From Maratus speciosus (lineage: Eukaryota; Arthropoda; Arachnida; Araneae; Salticidae): 64,000 nucleotides of DNA. This document shows positions 11,546 through 21,770 of the stretch, one piece after another; within the stretch, counting starts at the first letter, position 1, and every line of letters starts with the position of its first letter. The stretch covers positions 525,703,451 through 525,767,450 of the forward strand of contig OZ010795.1 in the NCBI GenBank assembly GCA_963932465.1, written 5' to 3'. The translations under genes and the position numbers were made by a program. Below the pieces are notes generated by a model that saw nothing but the letters and a program-made list of their open reading frames with translations, did not search any database and was not told the origin of the DNA.

Positions 11546-11790
11546 TAATAAAGTGTACCTACGTTCACATCGAATAATATAGTTCCATTAAATGCGAGAA
11601 TTCTATTGAGCTGCGCATAGGGTAAACCAGATATTGTTGCCGATAAGATTATCAGAGTGTGATATGTTGGCTGGTTGTCGGTCCATAATATTGAATTAGC
11701 TGAATATTGCTTACTTAAATCAAGTTATTGGGTTCGATGTCTGTGATAGACACTTTTCCAATTAGTTGAATGAAATATCCTTTATTTGGA
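11546..11790 (+). repeat. Module R1, diverged copy
   Basis: Aligns with the tandem pair at 13244-13907: TAATAAAGTGTACCTACGTT, then TTGCCGATAAG, GTGATATGTTGGC and the end ACACTTTTCCAATTAGTTGA (the tandem copies have GGCACTTTTTCACTCAGTTG). GGGTTCGATGTCTG inside resembles a pol III B box, so R1 may be SINE-derived, by inference. Confidence 0.55.
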
Positions 11791-11974
11791 TAGGTTTATC
11801 AATGAATACGATTAAATAAAAATTATAGATATGATATGGATGCCTAAAAAGTAGACATTTAATAAATTTCTAAATCTTTTTATTACATAGAAACAAACCA
11901 AATATTACCCAAAACTAATTAGATCATCGGCCTGTTATAGGTCCAATTTATTAAACAGGCAGAAAATTGCTTTA

Positions 11975-12225
11975 CTTTCTGCGTAAGAAATGATACGTAA
12001 TTTATCCATTCCGAAAAAAAAAAATATACTATCACAAAAATAAAAAATGACTATGAAAATTAATTATACCGTAGCATTTAATAAAGGTACTATAGTACTA
12101 ACTTCTCTGAAAATTTTTCCATTTATTCTTTCTTTTCTCTTAACCTCATTTCTGGACATTCCAGCTCTATTTCACGAACAGTGAAACCATAAGTACCGAG
12201 TCAAAGCCTGTAATTCTGTGGCTAT
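11975..12225 (+). repeat. Module R3, copy 1
   Basis: Shared with 14272-14558 and 21236-21528: an ATTTATCCATTCCGAAA block, a run of A-rich sequence with GACAAA-type motifs, TTTTCCATTTA, a pyrimidine tract and CACGAACAGTGAAACCATAA. Non-coding, family unknown. Confidence 0.6.
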
Positions 12226-12239
12226 TACATATTATATGG

Positions 12240-12480
12240 CTTCGTATTGAAAATTTATATGATGCAGATATCATATGAAGTGACATTTCCCAAACTGTCT
12301 AACCTAAAACCTTTGGGTGAACGTAATTGTTAACGCTCTGTCTATGGAACTACCTGGACCGACAACTGGCATGTACATTAGACAGATCTAACCTTTATGT
12401 CTTATGCATTTGCCTCGCCATCCAGACAGCACGGATATACCGCAAGTATTTGGAAAATGGTTAGAAAAAAGCCAGTTTGC
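12240..12480 (-). mobile_element. Degraded tRNA-derived SINE-like module, copy 2
   Basis: Counterpart of 11225-11400: TATGATGCAGATATCATATG, a minus-strand A-box-like GGTAGTTCCATAGACAGAGC, then GGAAAATGGTTAGAAAAA. Substitutions have erased most of the tRNA likeness. Confidence 0.45.
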
Positions 12481-13243
12481 ATGATATATATAAGGGGTCA
12501 AGTCTTAAAACTTTCAAAAAATCGATTTTATTTTAGTATCTATTTTGATTATTCAATTAACTCTGAACACATAGTGAAATAAACCGAATAAAAATATTTG
12601 CATGTTTAACGGAGTTATAAGCATTTATGTAACAATCACTTTCAAAGCCTCACCCATTTAATTGCAACTTTAAGTCGCGTTTTCTCAAAACTTTATCTTT
12701 GACGACTATCCTCAAGAATTAAAAAAAAAGCTATTTGATGGAATGGCTTTTTTTTGCATGTATATAACATCATTATCTACAGAATAAATTAATATATTTT
12801 ATATCAATTAATATTTTGTATGTTTTTAATGAAAAATAATGTATTTTTCAGGGGTTTTTAAATTTTCAAAATTGAGAGTTATTTTAATAAGGTTTCCTGT
12901 GTGTGATAGTTACATCCTTAATTCATTCTATAGAGTAAAGTTTTCTAATCATTTTAAAAGCAAAAATTAGGTTATTATGTCAATTCAACGTTAAGATATC
13001 ATACGGATGGTGATATGACACCTAATTTTTTTTCGAAAATTGTGCTACATAAATTGTGCTATATTTTTTATTTTATTACATTGCAGTACTTCTTTTTATA
13101 ATTTTATAAGACTACGAACATACCTTAAAAATACCAGGAAGTTTAAATTACTTACATTGAATACTTCTGTTTTTATATGGACACGAAGCATGAGCTCTGG
13201 TTACATGTTTTTCGGTATCAATCAAGCCATGAGCTCCCTCAAC
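12481..13243. other. No gene seen
   Basis: A+T-rich. The frame opening at 13040 runs into module R1 and shows no domain, so it is not called. Confidence 0.4.
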
Positions 13244-13578
13244 AATCTGTATAATTTAATTAAAAATAATAAAGTGCACCTACGCTTCAATCGGCTAATG
13301 CAGTTGCATTACCTGGGGGATATTTCGTTGAGCAGTCGACATTACAGAGCAGATGTTATTGCTAATAAGGTTACCTGAGTGAAATATATCGGCCTGTTGA
13401 CAGTCCATTTTATTCACTTGGCAACAAATTGTGTATTTAAGTTAAGGGGCTGGGTTAGACTTCTGGCAAAGGCACTTTTTCACTCAGTTGAAAAAAAAAT
13501 GTCCTTACGTATGCTATATTTTCCAGTTAGTTTGATTGATTAAAAACTAACAGATATGTTAATATTGCTCAAAAAGAC
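13244..13578 (+). repeat. Module R1, tandem unit 1
   Basis: A 335-bp unit starting AATCTGTATAATTTAATTAA, directly followed by a second copy. The pair are about 95% alike by eye, far closer than either is to 11546-11790, so the duplication is recent. Confidence 0.9.
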
Positions 13579-13907
13579 AATCTGTATAATTGAATTAAAA
13601 ATAATAAAGTGCACCTACGTTTCCATCTGCTAATGCAGTTGCATTACCCGGGGGATATTCCGTTGAGCAGTCGACATTACAGAGCAGATGTTATTGCCAA
13701 TAAGGTTACCTGAGTGAAATATATCGGCCTGTTGCCAGACTATTTTAATGAATTGGCAACAAATTGCGTATTTTAGCCAAGGTGTTGGGCTTCTGGCAAA
13801 GGCACTTTTTCACTCAGTTAAAAAAAAAAATGTCCTTACGTATGCTATATTTTCCAGTTAGTTTGATTGATTAAAAACTAACAAATATGTTAATATTGCT
13901 CAAAAAG
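13579..13907 (+). repeat. Module R1, tandem unit 2
   Basis: Second 329-bp copy in direct orientation, with a short deletion in the GGCTGGGTTAGACTTCTGGC region and a one-base longer A run near 13820. It ends at CAAAAAG just before the SINE at 13955. Confidence 0.9.
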
Positions 13908-13954
13908 TTAATTTTTACTAAAGTTTTGAAATTCGGAAATCTATGCTTAATGTA

Positions 13955-14188
13955 ACCAGTGGCCGAGAGGTTCTGCTCTCGAAGCTGGTAGACGGGAGGT
14001 GCTGGGTTCGATCCCAATCGCGCCCGTCGGCCTAATCGTTCGGAGTTTTCGTGGTTTTCTTCGAGCCGTGGATCTTCCATGCGTTAATACGGATTAGGTT
14101 CCCTTAGAAAGACCCCCACGGAGGGCACTCCCCCCGGGCCTATATCCCTCGTGTAGATAATTGGCCGTCAAAAATCAACTCAACTCAA
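13955..14188 (+). mobile_element. tRNA-derived SINE, copy 2, with 14-bp target duplication
   Basis: A 234-bp element. The A box is TGGCCGAGAGG and the B box is GGTTCGATCCC, both good pol III internal promoter matches. It shares its body with 1977-2220 (CCCGTCGGCCTAA, GGAGTTTTCGTGGTTTTCTT, CCACGGAGGGCACTCCCC) and ends in (CAACT)n. CTATGCTTAATGTA is repeated exactly at 13941-13954 and 14189-14202, a clear target-site duplication. A pentanucleotide tail rather than poly-A suggests mobilisation by a LINE that recognises a specific 3' end. Minus-strand ORF 13871-14080 over it is incidental. Confidence 0.92.
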
Positions 14189-14271
14189 CTATGCTTAATG
14201 TATTGAAACAAATAAACAATTGCGCAAACCGTTTTAAATTATGCCGATTCATACTATTTTTATAATTATTT

Positions 14272-14558
14272 AAAATGTTAAAGGTTATAAGACACACTCG
14301 ATAATGTATTTTCTGTGCAAAAAATGACATACGATTTATCCATTCCGAAAGAAAAAATATAAAATGACAAAGAAAAAAATGACACTGAATACTAATTATA
14401 TCTTAGTATTTAAGGAAAGTACTGTAGTACTTACTGTAGAACTCACTTCTCTTTTGAAACCTTTTCCATTTACTCTTTTTTTTTCTCTTCATCTTATTTC
14501 CCGACCATCTATCTGAGTTTCACAAACTGTGAAACCATTTGTATATAGTCAAAACCCC
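14272..14558 (+). repeat. Module R3, copy 2 (left part of a split unit)
   Basis: Matches 11975-12225 and 21236-21528, breaking off after GTCAAAACCCCTA exactly where the CACTG-ended element is inserted. The continuation (module R4) resumes at 20848. The uninterrupted arrangement is visible at 21236-21770, where GTCAAAACCCGTAATTTTC runs on without a break. Confidence 0.75.
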
Positions 14559-14560
14559 TA

Positions 14561-14712
14561 CACTGTAAACTGAAATGTCTCAAATTCAGACATTTAAGTG
14601 TCTGAAACGGAGTGTTCAATTTTCAGACGTTTTAAAGTGTCTTAATTTTTAAGACACTTGTATGCGTCTGAATTTCAAACACTTCAAATGTCTGAAATGC
14701 ATCCATGTTTGA
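14561..14712 (+). repeat. Left arm of the CACTG foldback
   Basis: Inverse of 17850-18001 with few mismatches. It contains repeated GTCTGAA/TTCAGAC motifs at roughly 12-20 bp spacing, able to form several hairpins. Confidence 0.85.
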
Positions 14713-15033
14713 CCACTTCAACAAACATTTTTTTACCTTTTTTTTTCTTTCGTAAGCATTATACGGTGTAAAATATATATATATTCCTAAAAATATGGAA
14801 ACTGTAGCCCCTCGAGACTCCAGTATAATTTACATATTTTAATTGAAATTTTCTGATGTAAATTCCAGAAAAAAATCCATTTATTTTGCATATTTCTGTA
14901 TTTAAAAAATTCCATTTAAAAGATAAAACATAATTTTTCAAGAACTAATCTCCATATTTTATATACAACCACTAACCAAGGGCCATCTGAATTATATAGT
15001 ATTCATTCCAAACTAGAGTAAACTTTAACACTT

Positions 15034-15114
15034 ACCACAGGTGGGATTCGATCCAGGGTCCTCTGCGTGGGAGAAGAGCGCGCTAACCACTCGGCTACGA
15101 CTTCGTCGGCAGAT
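15034..15114 (-). mobile_element. tRNA-like SINE head, minus strand
   Basis: Minus strand reads TAGCCGAGTGGTTAGCGCGC (A box) and GGATCGAATCC (B box) about 45 nt apart, the normal spacing of a tRNA head. No cloverleaf acceptor pairing is obvious and no tail or target duplication was identified, so it is a degraded insert within the foldback element. A tRNA pseudogene is the alternative. Confidence 0.6.
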
Positions 15115-15798
15115 TTTTCAAAATAATGTTATTGAGCAAGCACAAGCAATGTTTTTAAGGAGACCGGGAAAGCCCTATCTCCGCCATGTTAAATTCACCA
15201 ACTTTATGTACCTTTTTCTCAGAAATTGTGAGAGATAGAGATCTAGATTTTTTAGAGTAGACAGAATAACATACTTTACTTATTTTATCAGACCATTTTC
15301 GTTCTATGTGAAACTCAAAATTAATTATTAATTATTTATTGAAAATCATTTTTAAATTAGCATTTTTGGTAAGATTTCACTGCCTAAAATAAATAATTTT
15401 CAACAAATCATTAAATCCCAGAGTTAAAGTATACAATATAACATAACACAAGTATTAAAAAAAAAATCTGAGTTCTTAAGTTTAATAGATTATTGAAAAA
15501 AAGAAACATAAACATGAAAAATCCAAGTTTTGAGAAAAAGTCGTGAAATATGAAATAATGAATAATAAATGAATAATTTCAACACTTATTTTTTCATATA
15601 TAAATATGTGTGACACATCGATGGATATTTAATGATATAAAAAAGTAAAAATCGATTTTTTGGTTGAATTTTGCTTTCCCGGTCCCCTTAATTAGCAGTA
15701 AGTTTTTTTTCCAATTTAGTATCATTCTGAACAGTTTATACACAGTGCTGTAGTCGTAAAAAAAAACACAGGGTACACGTATGGCAGAGGGTATACGC

Positions 15799-17018
15799 CA
15801 GTGGTTCCCAACGTGGGGCGTACGCCCCACAGGGGGGCAATATGGCTTTTCAGGGGGGCAATTTCAGACTTCTTATTAACAAATTTTCTGTCATTTTTTT
15901 CTAATGAAAGTAGTGTCTTAGTCTAAAAATAGAAATAATAGATGAAAAAATTTAAAAATAACTGAATAAAAATTAATTTCCGAAACGATCCCATTTAAAA
16001 GTTCAAAAATACACTGACACCGAAATAATTATATGGATTATCTTCTATAATTTGAAACCTTTTATTTAATAAAGAAACATTTAATTTCTCTGGTTTATAA
16101 TACTATTTTAGTAAATTACACCTCTTTTTTTTACTATTTATTTAAAAAAAAAAAACTTGTACATCTATTCATAGTGTAATATGCCCCACGAGGGAAATTT
16201 TACATAGGAAATTTTGTAGAGTATATCTAAAATTGACTATTTGGGCATGTTTAATCTAAAAAATGTTTTGAATGATAAAAATGAGGTGCTACATTTATGA
16301 AATTAAAAAAAACCCGTGTGCATCACGGAAGGAAAGTGTTGAAAGTAAACTTCTTATGGGTCTTCTGCAGACCACATACAGAATATGAAATTCATGACAT
16401 ATGCATTTTAAAATTTTAAATTGGAGAAAACATGGGGCCCAAATAATAATAATGGGAAAAAAATCCGCTATCAAAGAAGTATGTTATGGGAGGAAAGGTA
16501 AGTAGTAACTTAAACTGGATAAAAGTGTGAACCCGGAAATGCTACTTGTGAATTAAGTTATCCATACAGTCTTGGCGATAAACAAATATCACTTATTGTT
16601 AATGAAGTACTAAAATCCATTATAAAATGTATCAATTATATCAGATGTTATACAAATCATGAAAATGTTTTCAAGAAATTTTGCGAAAATAAAAATGTAG
16701 ACTGTTTATCAGTTATAAAATTTGAGGTAAGTTGCCAAAAAACAATAAAACGATGTAAATGCGAAGATCCATGGCATCACTGCATTCATGGAGTTAGGTT
16801 AAAAGCATATTTGTAATTAAAAAAAATATGATTTTGATAAATTAAAGAATGTGAAATCACTTACGATGGAGTTAATGCTATTTTCGGATCCATCTGGGAA
16901 AATGGAAGTTTATTTTTTATGTGACAATATTTATATAATATAGAAAGGAGGGGGTGGGGCATCATGATTTTAGAGATGCCTAGGCAGGGCACGGCCAAAA
17001 AAAGGTTGCGAACCACTG
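15799..17018 (+). mobile_element. hAT element 1 (1220 bp), perfect 8-bp target duplication
   Basis: Left end CAGTGGTTCCCAACGTGGGG and right end, inverted, CAGTGGTTCGCAACCTTTTT. These are typical hAT termini. GTATACGC is repeated exactly on both sides (15791-15798 and 17019-17026), giving the 8-bp duplication expected of hAT. The interior holds only scraps of a transposase (see 16601-16750). It lies inside the CACTG foldback element, so it arrived later. Confidence 0.95.
16601..16750 (+). pseudogene. hAT transposase remnant (ZBED5/SCAND3-like region)
   Basis: In the frame starting at 16601 the peptide reads NEVLKSIIKCINYIRCY, then VFKKFCEN and LSVIKFEVSC. This order resembles the segment in ZBED5/SCAND3-type hAT proteins in which a helix with an N-[FY]-I core precedes an LFxxLCE motif and an LLxHTEVRWLS motif. 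The catalytic parts before and after are missing and the frame is surrounded by stops. Recognition is from memory of the family pattern, so moderate confidence; its position inside a hAT element supports it. Confidence 0.55.
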
Positions 17019-19089
17019 GTATACGCTAAAGTCATTAACGTCATGTATCGACTTTTCGCTGTAGTTTTATTTCCAGATAGATTACTTTGACTACACGAGA
17101 TGGCGCCACTATTCATTTTCAAAAATTGAAGGTTTAATTTCCACTCCACATTGGAAATGTATAAATTTTAATTCATTTTTGTTCTTAAATCATGAAATTG
17201 GCAGATGATGTTATTCAGAAAATATGTGATCGAAATAAGTTTTCTATTTTTTGATGAATAAATTACCTATCGAATTATAAGCGATCCTCTTTAAACAGGT
17301 TTCTATAACAGTACTAGGTAACGCAAGTATTATGCAATCAAACTTTTTAAGAAGGAATCGAATGACACTGGCCAAAATTTCGCTTTCAGCATGGTTATAT
17401 CGTATATTTTTAAACGTACTACTAAAAATTATTTGCTAACTGTAACTCAATAAACAGTAAATAAAACTGAAGTAAACCTCTGTAAAACGGAAATTTCGCT
17501 GAAATGGAAAATTTCATGATTTCTTGGAAATAACACACTGGTATGAATATAAATAAATAAATCCTGTCTAATATAGGTGATTTTTGAAAAGGGGATTGAA
17601 TTATATGGGTTTGTCCTAGAAAGTTTATATTTTATCTTTTAAATGGAACTTTTTAAATACAGAAATATGCAAAAAAAATGGAAAATTTTTTGGAATGTAC
17701 GGAAAAAAAATTACATTAAAATAAATAACGTAAATGGGTGCCTGAATAGACAGTACAATTTCCATATTTTAATGGATACTTTTTACAGTGTATAAAGCTT
17801 ACTAAAAAGTGAAAAAAACGGCTGCCTATTGCTGAACAGGCAGGTTGATCAAAGATGGACGCGATTCAGACGTTTGAACTGTCTTAAATTCAGACGGATA
17901 CACGTGTCTTAAAAATTAAGACACTTTAAAACGTCTGAAAATTGAACACTCCATTTTCAGACACTTAAGTGTCTGAATTTCAGACATTTCAGTTTACAGT
18001 GTTTATACCATGATCATAGTAAGACACTTAAGTGTCTTAATTTCAGACACCTATGATGTCCGAAATTACATATTCAGGCACCAGGGGCGGCCGGTCCATT
18101 GGGGCCACTGGGGCCAGGCCCCACTAGAATTTTCTGTTCATTTAAAAATTTTTGCTTCATATTTTTAATTTAAAACTTAAAAAAAAAAGAACTGTTTACT
18201 AAAAATATATTGCAAAGAAACTCCTTCTTACATCGTGCCCACTCATCCGTTATCGACTCTCAGCATCTATTTCTTTCTCAGAGGCAATAAATCACTTTGC
18301 TGGCCACTACTTACTTCTGAACACCAAGGTTACTGTATCGGGGCACAAGACATTTGTGCCCATTTGGCGCGATAATGATTATTTCCCTCCCTCGCGTGTC
18401 ATTCAATTTTGGCGATGTACTGCTCTTTTAGAGCTAAATCTTCCGTATTTTTTTTTTGCAATGGGGGCACTGGGCGAGAGTGCCCTTGATCCAAAGTTTG
18501 TTATACGGGGATTCTCAAAAATATTCGTCGACATTTGTATTACTATTGCTGCTTATTCGTTGAATTACGCGATCTTTAAGTACTCTGTACTCTCTTTAAA
18601 CGGAGACACATGTTATTGTTAAAGTGTATTCCAATCCAAACTGCTTATTTTCTGATTTATTTTTGAATTCATTTTCACTCTCAAACGCATCAAACTGGCA
18701 AATTCTCTTATTTAGAAACTACATAATGGGACGTGCTTGTCGATTTTTTGAAAAATGCAGAAAATATTGCAAAAAAAAAAAAAATGCTATCAAAGTGGGA
18801 GTTTTGAACCGAATTTTCTGAAGCGGGAGATCTGGGGATGAAAAAAGGGGTCCTAATGAGAAAATAATTGTTTTAAAATCAAATTCTATTGAATTGAGCG
18901 AAAAATGAAACCACACGGCCTCTTAAACATCACTTCAAAAATCATCTCAGCAAGTTTCATGTTTTTACTTTTAAAAATGAGTTTGAAAGTGTCCCAGAAA
19001 ATTTCGAGCTGTTGAGGGTGGAAAAATATTTTTTCGAACACACCCTTAAATTCTTGAAATAAAAAAATAAATTCTGTAGATGATTTATT

Positions 19090-20060
19090 ATGCCCTTTTC
19101 AACAATGAATTTGGAAGAAAAACTTGAAATTAAACGCCTGGGACCTTATCAACCGAAGAATTTTGAAATGCAACGAAAAGATGGGGGGAAACTACGCTAT
19201 TTCTCTACACAGTGGTATCAAAAATTTCTGTGTATTTCAGCAAGTGAAGAAAAAAAAAAGCATTGTTCTGTTTTTATTTTTTATTGTTTGGAAGGATGAA
19301 ATTATGGAGTATGGCCGGCTGTAACGATTTGAAGCATTTTTCTGAAAGAGTAAAAAAAACATGAAATGAATACTACTCATTTAAATAATGCTTTTAACTA
19401 TAAAACCTTCGGAACTGTCAATATTGTAGGGCAGTTGGATGAAGGATTTCATTACAAAAACATAATGAAATGGTTGAGAAGAACAGGTATGTGCTAAATC
19501 GTAAACCGAGGTATGTTTTTAGAATTGGTCACATACGCCTCAAAACTGGACACTATATTGGAAGACCATTTAAACAATGCTACAGTATCTAAAAATACTT
19601 AAAAAACTATACAATATGAGCTGTTGGATTGTGTATATGAAACGTATATGCATGAAGTTAAAAATGAGATTTCTGCTTCTAATTTTGTAGATTTACAAGC
19701 TGACGAAACTATATTGATGTAAGCTGCACTTCGCAATTTGTTATCATTTTACGATATATAAAAAACAACAAACCCTTGAAAAGGTTTGTTCAATTTATTG
19801 ATGTCTATGATAAAACAGCAGAGGGACTTACTATAATCTTAACTCAAAATTTAGAAAAGTTTTATTTAAAAGATAAGCTTGTTGCGCAAGCATATGACGG
19901 TGCGCTGTTGTGAGCGGGTGTCATACTGGAGTTCAAGAGCGAATGAGAGAAAATTTTAAAACATTTTTGAAAAACTCTATGGGACAGGAACGATTAAGAA
20001 CACTCTTGCTGTTCTTTTAGTCCACAAAGATTTTATTAGTACAATATCAAAATTTGATGT
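19090..20060 (+). pseudogene. Decayed hAT transposase (TTF-type zinc finger / DUF4371-like)
   Basis: The first frame (MPFSTMNLEEKLEIKRLGPY onward) contains RYFSTQWYQKFLCIS, the aromatic pattern of the N-terminal TTF-type zinc-finger region, though the cysteine part is eroded (HCSVFIFYCLEG). Downstream, in shifting frames, come GQLDEGFHYKNIMKWLRR, TYASKLDTILEDHLNNATVS, LLDCVYETYMHEVKNEIS, FVDLQADET (where hAT proteins have a catalytic-region VDET/ADET motif), QFIDVYDKTAEGLT and LVAQAYDGA. This is the order seen in hAT proteins with a DUF4371 region followed by the RNase-H-like fold. Several stops and frameshifts interrupt it, and the C-terminal dimerisation domain is not recognisable. No functional product is possible. 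Confidence 0.8.
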
Positions 20061-20424
20061 AAAAGTAAGTGAAAGATTTGCTAGTCGAAAAAATCGACGT
20101 GCCTAATTTCTATTTAAATAATGCATTAAATTTTAATTTGTGAATGGATTAAATCTCTGCAAGAAAAATATGTATTTTTTTCTATTATTAAAGTATGAGA
20201 TAATTATTCTTTGTTTGATTTGTGAATTTGTTTTTTAATTTAATAATGTTTGACCTGAGTAAGTTTAATGTGAATAATGGTAATTCAATTTAAAGTTAGT
20301 GAAAGATTTGCGCATCTAAAAACATACCAAACTTTTATTTAAATAATGTACTAAATTTTAATTTCTGAACAGTTTCAATGTTTGCAAGTAAAGTTTATAT
20401 TTTTTTTTCTGTAACGTTGTGAGA

Positions 20425-20426
<2 letters not shown>

Positions 20427-20471
<45 letters not shown>

Positions 20472-20472
20472 T
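20427..20472. repeat. (ATT)n microsatellite inside hAT element 2
   Basis: About 15 uninterrupted TTA/ATT units in the non-coding right part of the element. Confidence 0.9.
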
Positions 20473-20847
20473 TGTATATTTGTTTTTTAATTAAATAATG
20501 ATTGATCAAAGTATGTTCAATGTTAATAATGGCAATTAATGGTATGTTAAAAATTGTAATTAATTTGATAAATTTGAAATTAACGTTGATTACTTGAAAA
20601 AATAATATATATATATTTTTTTTTTTACAAAAGTAAGAAATAAAAGTTTTAAATAATAGTTAGTTTTAAATAATTTGTTTTCATGTTTAAACAACAAATA
20701 TTAATACATAAAAATTTACAATATGTTATGAGGACCGGGCCCCACCAGTGAAGATTGGCACGAGCCGCCACTGTCAGGCACTTAAGTGTCTGAATTACTT
20801 TTTCAGTCACATATGTGTCTGAATTTAAGACGCCTTTATTTGCAGTG

Positions 20848-21070
20848 TAATTTTCTTGTTTTTGTACTGAATAGTCTGCGGAAAATTATTACATGTGGAT
20901 TTATATTTCCAATAATGAGATAGTATTCAGACAATTTCATAGTCATTTTTTTTAGATAACAAATTGAAAGGGAGTTAAATAGTACATTCAAATGTAAATT
21001 AACCTTCTTGAAAAGCTTTTACAGATTTTGAATAAAGTTTAATAATTTTTAAATAGAATATTCAAAATAT
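20848..21070 (+). repeat. Module R4, right part of the split unit
   Basis: Continues the sequence broken at 14558. It matches 21525-21770 (AGTCTGCGGAAAATTATTAC against AGTCTGCTGAAAATTATTGT; GATAACAAATTGAAAGG in both). Confidence 0.75.
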
Positions 21071-21235
21071 ACATATATATATAGAATCACCTTCTTTAAA
21101 AGATCGACTATCATAATATTTTTCAGTTTGAAATAATGAATTCTTCTTCAATTATAAAAACGTTTTGTTGAAACAATAACCAACCAAGTTATAAAAAACA
21201 ATCATAACCGATTTTGATTATACAGATTTATCCCT

Positions 21236-21770
21236 TTTTTATAATTATTTGAAATGCTAACGGATTTAAGCGACACGCAATAATATACTTTATGTGTAAC
21301 AAATGATATATGATTTATTCATTCCAAAAAGAAAAAAAATATATAGTATGACAAAAAGAAAAAATGACAGTGAAAAATAATTATACCTTAGCATTTATTA
21401 CATATACTTCTCCTTTGAAAACCGTTTCATTTATACTTTTTTTTTTTTTTTTATCCATCTCATTTCTCGACTATCCATCTCCATTTCACGAACAGTGAAA
21501 CCATAAATATAAAGTCAAAACCCGTAATTTTCTTTTTTTCTTTTAATAGTCTGCTGAAAATTATTGTGCTTGGATTTATATTTCAAGTAATGAGATAGTA
21601 TTCACACAATTCATAGTCATTTCATAGTCATTTATTTTTTCAGATAACAAATTGAAAGGAAATTTAATAGTACATTCAAAGGTAAATTGACCGTCTCGAA
21701 AAGCTTTTAAAGATTGTGATTTAAGTTTATTATTTTTTTAAATAAAATAATCAGATATATGTTTTGTTTT
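21236..21770 (+). repeat. Uninterrupted R3+R4 unit
   Basis: R3 (21236-21528) passes straight into R4 (21525-21770), showing what the 14272-14558 + 20848-21070 unit looked like before the 6.3 kb nest inserted. The two units were therefore adjacent tandem copies about 0.65 kb long. Confidence 0.75.

Larger units (their letters stand above)
18082..20773 (+). mobile_element. hAT element 2 (2692 bp), perfect 8-bp target duplication
   Basis: Left end CAGGGGCGGCCGGTCCATTG and right end, inverted, CAGTGGCGGCTCGTGCCAAT. TCAGGCAC is present on both sides (18074-18081 and 20774-20781), the 8-bp duplication of hAT. It encodes a decayed transposase on the plus strand between about 19090 and 20060, so it was an autonomous-type element that has degenerated. 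It contains an (ATT)n microsatellite at 20427-20472. Its target is the right part of the CACTG foldback element. Confidence 0.95.
14561..20847. mobile_element. CACTG-ended foldback element with nested insertions
   Basis: The left end is TA-CACTGTAAAC and the right end GCAGTG-TA. The empty site at about 21516-21528 reads CCCGTAATTTTC, so TA is the duplicated target. Long inverted arms (14561-14712 and 17850-18001, about 150 bp) are full of AGACACTTAAGTGTCT-type palindromes; further palindromic stretches follow at 18019-18081 and 20774-20830. Two hAT elements and one tRNA-like insert lie inside. CACTG termini occur in CACTA/EnSpm-like elements and TA targets in Tc1/mariner-like ones; I cannot decide between them. 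No transposase of its own is visible. An inner unit 14561-18001 with matching ends may be the original element. Confidence 0.75.

Noticed and set aside
13040..13378. 112-codon ORF as a gene
   Set aside because: Its 3' half lies in module R1, and the second R1 copy does not preserve the frame as coding; no domain.
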